Source: Lingula anatina
Taxonomy: Eukaryota; Brachiopoda; Lingulata; Lingulida; Lingulidae
Assembly (NCBI RefSeq): GCF_001039355.2
Contig: NW_019773532.1
Coordinates: 60,578-82,856 of the forward strand
Direction: 5' to 3'
DNA: 22,279 bases
Made by a program: the position numbers and the translations under genes. Shown one piece after another: positions 1 through 7,800 of this stretch; the stretch's first letter is position 1, and each line of letters begins with the position of its first letter. Under the pieces are notes generated by a model, which was not told the DNA's origin, did no database searches, and saw nothing but the letters and a program-made list of their open reading frames with translations.

Positions 1-504
1 ACTGTACAGCAAGAACCCTCAGCAAACTCTGTAAACTGGCTGGAGTGATACTTCGGTTTTGTTTAAGATGTAACTCGGTACAAAAGTTGCAATCACAAAG
101 TACAATAAATCTTACAAATTTTATAAAGTTGATAAAGTTCTACAACTTCAGTACATATCCAAATTTTACCAGTAGTACTGTACTAACCAGTTTAGCATCT
201 CAAAACAATTATTTTGGTGAGCTTAAATTATATTAGGATGTGAACAACCTATGGTTAAAAATCTGTAAACATCTTCAGCATTAACTACCACAAAATATTA
301 GGAGAAATTCAAATGTACAAATTATTCAAACTTTAAGATGATTATGCCATAGCTTCTTCCTCATAAAGATTTTGACTGGCCTCTCATAATATTCATCTTT
401 ACAGACAATGTGCCTCTAAAATACCACTTATTTGTGCGTATTACTGTAACAACATGTAGAAGCCAAAAATCTTCACAAACAATTTACCTACAGTATTCTT
501 CACA

Positions 505-725
505 AAGACGGACAAAGTATCAGTCTCGATTATAGATCAGAGCTCAATCTGGCAGTCCTTATGGCAACTCAGCATCCCAGTTGTCATTAGCTGTATGATA
601 TCTGCATACAAATTACAGCACTTTACATAAGACTTGCTTTGACTAGCAACAAAATATCAGTCTGCCCTGAAACCCAGTCCATGGCCTTTTCAATTACCTG
701 GCATCCAAGTTGTCATCAGCCATCT
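505..725 (-). repeat. Degenerate direct repeat pair of about 85 bp
   Basis: Read on the minus strand, two blocks (about 725-635 and 595-505) share GCTRATGACAACTKGGATGC, then a diverged middle, then AGACTGATAYTTTGT. The shared order of matching blocks supports an old direct duplication about 130 bp apart. The first block contains the ATG and donor described for 698-723. Confidence 0.4.
698..723 (-). other. Doubtful first coding exon fragment (MADDNLDA...)
   Basis: On the minus strand an ATG at 723-721 in a good context (AAAGATGG) opens a 26-nt frame, MADDNLDA plus two bases, followed directly by a splice donor (CAG|GTAATT at 697). The peptide resembles the acidic N-terminus of eIF3 subunit J proteins from invertebrates, recalled only loosely. 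Any further exons would lie to the left, and none is clear before the window edge. A second degenerate copy, reading ANDNWDAELP then stop, lies near 555-592. The segment may therefore be a repeat or a retrocopy fragment rather than a live exon. Confidence 0.2.
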
Positions 726-1899
726 TTGGTTGCTAGGGAGATAAGGGGATAGGCTCTTTTCTGTCACTAATCACTGGATGTTTGAGATAATCACAATCTA
801 AAAGAATCACGTTGGAATCAAGAGTGGATCAGCTCTTACTATTAATATAGTTTGATATGCATGCATAAATATAAATTCAAAGAAAGTTTTTTTAATTCAT
901 AATTTAATAATCTCTCCTGCAAAATTTTTCTCTGATCATAGAAATAAAATGCATACAAATACAGGTTCAGCGGAATCCCTCTTTAAACTACTTTAATATA
1001 TATGACATTGTAAAGCGGGCAGTTATAACCGTACAGTGTAATCATATTCAGTGCAGTATTAAATTTTCTCTGATAAAGTAGCTGTATCTTTATTCATACC
1101 AAATCAATAGTTTTTCATCATTTTAAAAATGCCAAATATAAACTAGTATTCAATAAAGCTACTGAAGAAAATTGCAGGGTGTTTGATGCCAGTGATGTTT
1201 TTTGGTAGAGAAATGCTGAGAACATTCAAGTACTAAATTGTGTTAGATGTGACAAACAGATCACATTCTCCAGATCCTGACAGGGGGATATGTAGTAAAC
1301 TAATTAAGAGAGTACAACAAAAAATAAGGGCAGATGCCAAATCACAGAATGCATGGTTGTGTTCAGTGTCCACATCATTGTGATGGACATACTCCTTTTC
1401 AGAGTTCTTTAACATGTAAACATTTTTTTTTGCTTATTAATTAAAATTTATCTTAATTTATCTTATGTAAACATCACCTTTTGGCACTTAATTGTCTAGT
1501 TGTTGCCACAGTTTATTATGACAGCTACAAACAGCTATTTTTAGTGGTTATTTAAGTTAAAACTGTTCAATGAATGACAACACTGATATAGTGCCAAAGC
1601 ATAATCAGGTTTATTGCAGACCTTTTTTGTTCACATATTGATATCATATAAGGAGACTATATATATATTATCAGCAAAAGTTGGTAATTTCCTTCAGGAT
1701 TAAGAAGTTTAGGAGGATGGGTTTTAGGGAATATTTGAGAATGGTCCACAGCCAAAGTTAGGGGATGTGGGACTCTGAAGAAACTGGACTAGGCACTCTT
1801 CTTTTTTAAGTAGAAGGAAGGGTAGCTAAGGACTAGTATATCTGTCATGTCTTATAAAATTGCATGTACAACCAACATAATGGAGCTGATGCCATAATC

Positions 1900-2145
1900 T
1901 CAAAGATTTTAAAACTTAAAACTAACTATTAGTAAGTGGAGCTCATACAAACTGCAACTGTAGCTTTAAAGGTTTACAACTTAAAACTAGGAAATTGAAA
2001 TCATACTTTTTGCACAAACATAATAAAACTCTACCTTTAAAGATTTACAACGCAACTTAGTCAAACTCACAATGTCTGTAAAAACTAACTACAACTGTAG
2101 CTTAAAAGGTTTACAACTTAAAACAAGTGGGTCAAACTCACACTG
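1900..2145. repeat. Degenerate tandem repeat
   Basis: The phrase CTGTAGCTTTAAAGGTTTAC with following ACTTAAAAC recurs three times in diverged form, near 1957, 2027 and 2093. The spacing is roughly 65-70 bp. Shorter echoes (AAGATTTTAAAACTTAAAAC) precede it. No coding capacity was seen. Confidence 0.45.
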
Positions 2146-2157
2146 TACACATGAAAA

Positions 2158-2218
2158 GAATGATCAATTATCATATTAAAATGTATAATTATAATTTAAA
2201 TCTAGTAATTGATCATTC
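2158..2218. repeat. 13-bp perfect inverted repeat (hairpin or small MITE)
   Basis: GAATGATCAATTA at 2158-2170 is matched by its exact reverse complement at 2206-2218. The 35-bp spacer is very AT-rich. It could form a cruciform or be the remnant of a tiny inverted-repeat element. No flanking target duplication was identified. Confidence 0.6.
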
Positions 2219-2373
2219 AACAGACAAAAATACAGATAAAGACTAGATCACCAGCCCATCTACACTGCATATAACCTGTTGTTGACATTGACAAATATAT
2301 CATGTTATCACACCTACTGCAATGTCGCTGTAATAGGGTCATAAATATTTGAGTACTTTTTGTCAACACTCAC

Positions 2374-2380
2374 TATAAAA
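2374..2380 (+). promoter_or_regulatory. TATA box of the LTR promoter
   Basis: TATAAAA sits about 100 bp inside the putative LTR. A 6-bp-stem hairpin (CAGCAC/GTGCTG, 2390-2407) follows near the expected transcription start. A donor-like AAG|GTAAGA follows near 2439. Confidence 0.5.
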
Positions 2381-2572
2381 GCAGGCGCACAGCACTTCTG
2401 GGTGCTGTCAGGTTTTTTCTCTTCGAAATGTAATAAGGTAAGACACGTAGAACACTTTGGATATGTACATATTTAGTTGTTTATTTATTTTGATATAAAA
2501 GATTTGTAAACTGTCGTCACCTATTAGTAATTCATTAAGTCAGAAGATATTAGTATAAAGTCATCTTTTTTA

Positions 2573-2599
2573 TATCAATATCAATATCAATATCAATAT

Positions 2600-2656
<57 letters not shown>
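2573..2656. repeat. Compound microsatellite (ATCAAT)n then (AT)n
   Basis: About five ATCAAT units run directly into an uninterrupted AT dinucleotide tract of roughly 54 bp, ending at 2656. The tract lies inside the putative LTR and is likely length-variable. Confidence 0.95.
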
Positions 2657-2659
<3 letters not shown>

Positions 2660-2868
2660 GATATGTACATTATCCTTCTAGACAATTGCTTTCCTGGCCG
2701 CCAAGTTACTGTGTACTCAAACTTTAAGTTGCCGAATGTTGAGTAAGTACTATAGCTATATATTTAATTTCATAGTTTTAGTCATATTGTCGATATTTGC
2801 GTGTTCGTATCGCTCTCTCTCTTTGTCTTTTTGTTCTTTATTTTGCATTTGTGAGTACACTTAATGTA

Positions 2869-2894
2869 ATATTTATTATTATTATTATTATTAA
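2869..2894. repeat. (ATT)n microsatellite
   Basis: Short trinucleotide run of ATT/TTA units inside the putative LTR. Confidence 0.9.
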
Positions 2895-2941
2895 TATCTA
2901 TTTTACTTAATTTTTTTTAAGTTTCACCACATCAGAAAACA

Positions 2942-2990
2942 CCTCAGAACTCACCTCAGAATTCACCCCAGAATTTACCTTAAAATTCAC
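2942..2990. repeat. Four-unit 12-bp tandem repeat
   Basis: Units of the form CACCTCAGAATT recur four times with substitutions. They lie in the downstream part of the putative LTR, just before the AATAAA signal. The array is open in more than one frame but has no convincing start codon. Confidence 0.7.
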
Positions 2991-3076
2991 TATAGATAGC
3001 TTCAAAAAATGTGCGTAAACAATAAAGACGAAATCTAAAGATTCGTTTTTGAGTTACTGACTGATACACAGCAACA

Positions 3077-3129
3077 TTACCAGCAGTGCTCAGTGAACCT
3101 AACTCACGCATCCTGCATCACAAAATGCA

Positions 3130-3160
<31 letters not shown>

Positions 3161-3721
3161 TAAATAAATAAAATAATAATTAAAAAAGTAACAAGGCAGC
3201 AAATCTGTCAAATGTACAGACATAAAAACAAAATTATAGCTTATCTACTACACATAACATCAAAAATGTATTACTAAGAATGTACAACCAAAATGGCCAA
3301 AATCAGACCATAAAGAAGATTCAATCTGAGATACAAAGTTCCTGTAAACTGAAGGTTTAATCTTTCCACAGTGGTTTAATATGGTTTCAAACATAAATAG
3401 TCATGAAATCAGCTCTTGAAAACAGGCCAGAGACCAAACTTGTAGCTTCTGCTATAAGTGGTAAAGCATGCAGAGACTATGCAGGTCAATTATATATAAT
3501 TATAAGCTATATAAATACTATCCAATCAGAATTTGTGGCATGATGTCGCTCATTCGCTTGTCCTATGAATGTGTATGTAAAACACACTGCCTATTTATAA
3601 ACTATGATTGGCTTCCATGATCTGCAGTTATACAAGTGCCCTAAATGTTCAAAACAAAAGTTATATATCAGAAGTGAGTGTACATACTAGTACATATACC
3701 TTAATTTTCAGTATCTCTGAT
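3077..3721. other. Region downstream of the UEV-HECT gene: simple repeats and probable 3' UTR
   Basis: An AAATA-rich simple repeat lies at 3126-3175. From about 3185 to 3240 there is a fragment of a repeat (AAGGCAGCAAATCTGTCAAA) that recurs near 6530 in intron 3 of the UEV-HECT gene. On the minus strand, ATTAAA hexamers at 3375-3380 and 3356-3361 are possible polyadenylation signals about 340-370 nt after the stop codon. No coding sequence was seen. Confidence 0.4.
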
Positions 3722-4800
3722 CTAAACAATGTCCATCTTCAAGTAATCGGATTCCAAGATGGCCATAAACTCTTGGCGAAGCTCTGTGTAGGAGCGGTAT
3801 GTGCACGGAAGCTCTATCAGTGGTCCACAGGTGTGGGCCTGTGGTGCCCTGGCCAAACCAACCATACGGTTGAAGGAGATATCAATGTGGGAGGTGCAAA
3901 TCAGATCTGCTCCAGTGAAATACCTCAGAAATTTCTTGAGCATGGCATTATCCAGGCCTTTGATAAACTGCTTGAGATATCCAAAGGCATCAGATTGTTC
4001 TTTGTTTGCAGGCGTGCAGTTCAGAAGGTTAATAACCTTCCTGGCAGTTGGTGTTTTGTTTTCGTACATCAGTCGTAGCTTTTGCACATCAGGGAAGAGC
4101 ATCTGCAACTGTCCACAGACAGTTTCAGCCATTGCATCCAGTGCATATTTTGGTTCCTGAATTAGTTCCTTGTGTGCCATTCGCAGAACTGTGTTTCGCA
4201 TGTGTTCCTTTTTGGGGATTGAATTGCAACCCACGCGAGAGAGCAAATCCAGCAAATCATCTTGTTCATCTTCGTCAAGGACTTCCCCACACAAAGCCTT
4301 GTCAACAACCTTGCGATCAGCCTCTGGGAGATACATGCGAAATGACTGCAGTAGCATATCTGATGAAACACTTCTCTCTCCGAAGATGACAGCAACCGAA
4401 AAGGCCAGTGATAACTGCAGTGGGTAGACACCACAGTCGATGTAGCCTTTCAAAAGGATCCTACCCACTGCCTTCCACTCGTCTTGACCATACTTGGGGG
4501 AAAGCAATGGCACCCTCTCATATTCACCACATGCCGAAGTGAAGAACTCCTTCCAAAATGCACAGTATGCATCTCTTGACAGTCCTTGACCATCAGCTCC
4601 CTTCTCTCCAATGAAGGTAACCATTAGCTTCATATCTATAATGGTGGGCTCCATGAACAGCGACAACATGTCTTGCTGTATGGTGGAACGGTGAAGAGCC
4701 ACAATAGTAGTTTTTGGCTGTGACCTAACTGGTGTATGCCAAAGAGGTGCTGCGTTTGTAGGAGGCGACAAAGGGGATGGAGTTGGCAAAGAAGGTATCA
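3722..4800 (-). CDS. UEV-HECT exon 6 (complete HECT-type E3 ligase domain)
   Basis: A single 1079-nt exon begins after GTTGCAG and ends at TAG, with LKMDIV as the C-terminus. It starts with a proline-rich segment (IPSLPTPSPLSPP), then an N-lobe with FIGEKGADGQGLSRD, equivalent to the usual F-GE-G-D-GG--R block. The C-lobe follows with LKKFLRYFTGADLI and finally APQAHTCGPLIELP. The cysteine of AHTC (codon 3829-3827) is the expected thioester site. The domain is divergent and of the type found in multicopy invertebrate HECT proteins. The usual phenylalanine four residues from the C-terminus is not present. The first full codon needs one base from an upstream exon, so this exon cannot start translation at its own first codon by ATG. 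Confidence is high for the domain and lower for its partner exon. Confidence 0.92.
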
Positions 4801-7800
4801 CTGCAACACATAAGACATGCTTTACATCAATTCAGATTAATTTGCAGTCATGCCAGTTGTAATAAAAACAACTTGCAAATGGTACAAAACCTTTAATCAC
4901 ATAGATGATTTTGTGTGATTCTAGAGTTGATTCATTGTGCAATTAGTTTTACACATCAGATGATACTGCACATTACTAGTATTCATCTTGCTATGATATT
5001 TTTGTTCTCCTACTACTCTATTTGAGACAGTTGTATTTTACAGTGTTGCTTGACACTGTGTTTCACAGCATACATGTACATGTTTTATTTAAATGCTCAA
5101 AAAGCAATACCTTTGTACTGTACTATATAATAATTTGTTGTATCATCTTGGATGATAAGGCAAAACTTGGGTATTACATTGTGCTTGTAATGAGTGATTT
5201 CTCATTGTTTTAATGTGATATATTAATTGTACTGGTAGATCAAGAAGTACAAAACTATTTGTAATTTAGGGAAAATTTAGACTGTAATTTTTAGGTTTCA
5301 GGTTTTGCCAACTAATGGCTGCTTCTCACATAAAGATGAAAAGAGACCCCAAGTGTAGTACCTAGCCATAATGTAAAAGCATAAGTGTTCATAGTTTTTG
5401 AAAATAGACACAAACATTTTTTTCACAGCAAATTAAAATTTTTACATAATTATGACCCATTCAACCTTGAAATAAAGGTCAAAGGTCGAATCCAAGGGCA
5501 CTAATGAAAACTTCACATAAAACTTTGGGAAAGACTTCTATTGTAACTTTTTCCAAAATTCCTATGGTTTGGCTGGTATTGAGCATTTAATTTTCAAATA
5601 TTTTGACAAGGGTGTATTGTGATGATCGCATGCCAAGGCAAAGAACCTGCAGCAGAGACAAAAATAGTGAGGGTCAAGTTGAGATTATATATGTGATCTA
5701 AGTCCAAAAGATGGGGACACAGGCCCTTGAAGTCTAGGAGGATAAATGGTAACAGCGGCTTGTATCCACCAATGTTATGCAGAGCCTGCGGAGTGAAGAA
5801 AGCCATACAAGACGGCTGGGTTAGGATTAAAACCATTAGTACTGCCCGTGCTCATGCTGGGAGTTCTAATAATACCTGTGTGTATGTGCATGATCATGAA
5901 AAATCTACCTGGGTGCATGTAGAGAGGGTATGACAGTCCTCCTTGTGGACAACCTGCCCTTGGGGTAGGGCCCTCAGCTTTCTTGGTAAACACTGGTGGG
6001 GTTTCCCCAAATATTATACACATTATCTGTATTAAACCAAGCAGGTCTGACTGTGGCTGGAATAATTGAATTATCTTGCTCGAAAAGAAATTTATGATTA
6101 ATTAAACTGAATCTTTATAATTAAAATAAAACAATTAAGATTAAAACAACATTATAAAAAGTCCACAACATCACCAAAAATACTTAATTCTGACAACTTT
6201 CAGTTCATTGCTTCACTATCATAACCTTAGCACTGACATAAATATTCTATTTTTCAGTTCATTATAATTGAGTTTACTAAAAAAAAAAAGACAGCTTCGT
6301 ACATGTCTCCACTCAAAAAGAAATGGAAGATACACTCTTCCATTAGCATCTACATATTGCCCTGGTTTGATCTGCATAGTTGCTGTTGGCTTCACATTCA
6401 CCACTGGTGGGTTATATGGATGGGTCTCCAACAGCCACACACAAACTGGTATATTATAGATAGTACCTTAATATAATTGAGGAGAATTAGGACAGGTTCG
6501 CTATATGCAATTATGTTTATAACTTGGAAACAAGGCAGCAAAGCTGTCAAATGTACAGACAAAAAACAGAAAATAAAGATGCAAAAAAGGTCATTTTGTC
6601 AATTTTGATGCAATAATAAATAATGCTTATAATAGCACTGTCAGTCAACACTGAATTTTAATCATGCACAACAGGTAACATGGTCAATAACAGGAGCGGA
6701 CCCTGAGATAATTTCTGACAGTATTCCAAAGTATCTATGTTGATCCATCCTCCATTTTGATGGTCTTCCAACAGAAAAAAAAGATACCAGTCAATATAAA
6801 CTTAATAACCTGACTGTCTTCCAGAAGACAGAGAAGATGGTCTCAATCCACCCCTTCAATAAGATTACAGTTTCAGGACCAAGAGAGACCAAAGTCACAT
6901 GATGAAAGTCTCAATATTTGAAAAATGATGACAGTGCATAAAATAATATTACATAATATTTAAAGACATAAAAAACAATACAACTGCTAATGTGGAAATA
7001 CAGAAAATGTGCAGAGCCTCAGGCAGATGAGAGTTAAAAGTCACAAATGCAAGTGTTTGAGAAAAAATTATAAAGGAAAACATAACAAAACTAGAAAAGC
7101 AGACCTCTGCCAAGGCAGCAATTGTTGATTGTTATTGATTATTGAGCCAGACCACCACCAAAGACTAATCATTGTCCTCTTTGGCCTACTTCTGACAGTT
7201 CCTGAAAATTTCAGCAAAATCGGTCCATAACTTTTGAGTTATGTTGATGACAGACAAACAGGGGTGAAAATATAACCTCTTTGGCAGAGCCTGAGGTAAA
7301 TATAATTCCAATGAAGCTGCTATTCAAACTTTTAATCTTTGAGTTTGATATATATATAATTATCTGCATAATTTACCTGCATAATTATCACTGCTTCCTT
7401 ATTATTAATCTAGCAGAGACATTAACCTTTGACAGTTTACAGGGAAATATCAACAAGTGTGCTTTATGTAATCTCAATTAATGGCCTATTAATTAGGCAA
7501 ATGATTTTATAACTCAGAACTTAGCTAAGTGATACCCAAGGGAAATTTATATACTGACCCTCTCAAAGGTCTTTCAGGCCCATAAGTCACATCTTAAGAA
7601 AAGCACAAAACAATAATGCACAAAATAGGACACAACCAATTCTGATGCAATAATACATTATGTTTAACTGCACAGTCAACATCAAATTTTAATTATGCAC
7701 AACAGGTAACACCGACAAAAGTAAAAGCATAAGGCTTCAGGCCCATCAAAGTTCAAGTTTATACTTAGAAAGTGCCAGAATGAGAAAAATGAAATTTTCA

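Larger units (their letters stand above)
1..2276. other. Non-coding AT-rich stretch with minor repeats
   Basis: No exon could be supported with confidence here. The open frames at 45-236 (plus) and 1233-1415 (minus) are short, low in complexity and lack any recognisable domain. What can be seen is a degenerate repeat pair near 505-725, a degenerate tandem repeat near 1900-2145 and a 13-bp inverted repeat at 2158-2218, each listed separately. The stretch may be intergenic sequence or an intron of a gene lying off the left edge. Confidence 0.5.
2277..3076 (+). mobile_element. Probable solo LTR of an LTR retrotransposon (800 bp)
   Basis: The left end is TGTTGTTG and the right end is CAGCAACA, an inverted match at seven of eight positions with canonical TG...CA termini. 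The flanks are TAACC (2272-2276) and TTACC (3077-3081), a 5-bp target duplication with one mismatch. Inside, in the correct order, lie a TATA box (TATAAAA at 2374-2380), a short hairpin just downstream, and a polyadenylation signal AATAAA (3021-3026) about 50 bp before the right end, as expected for U3-R-U5. Simple repeats have expanded in the middle. No internal gag-pol region or second LTR is present, so a solo LTR left by recombination is the best reading. The superfamily cannot be decided from this. Confidence 0.6.

Noticed and set aside
2400-3030. A small spliced plus-strand gene with exons near 2400-2438, 2684-2743 and 2930-3010
   Set aside because: Splice-like sites exist, but there is no in-frame start codon, and the whole interval is better explained as a solo LTR. 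It is kept only as a possible LTR-driven transcript.
3608-4434. Several frames antisense to or shifted from the HECT exon (3608-4078, 3801-4160, 4048-4389, 4170-4427 plus; 4162-4434 minus)
   Set aside because: They overlap the HECT exon in other frames, have no recognisable domain, and their length is explained by the GC-richer composition of that exon.
5594-6023. Frames at 5594-5836, 5727-5933 and the left part of 5775-6023
   Set aside because: They fall in the dispersed repeat. Only the right part of 5775-6023 (from 5909) is real, as UEV-HECT exon 5.
6219-6302. C-terminal part of the 6219-6440 minus frame (VRSCLFFF...)
   Set aside because: This is intron read-through after the donor at 6302. 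The UEV alignment resumes at exon 5.
3722-6466. An ordinary TSG101 gene
   Set aside because: The UEV domain matches, but no coiled coil or steadiness box is visible on the minus strand, and a HECT exon follows in phase instead.
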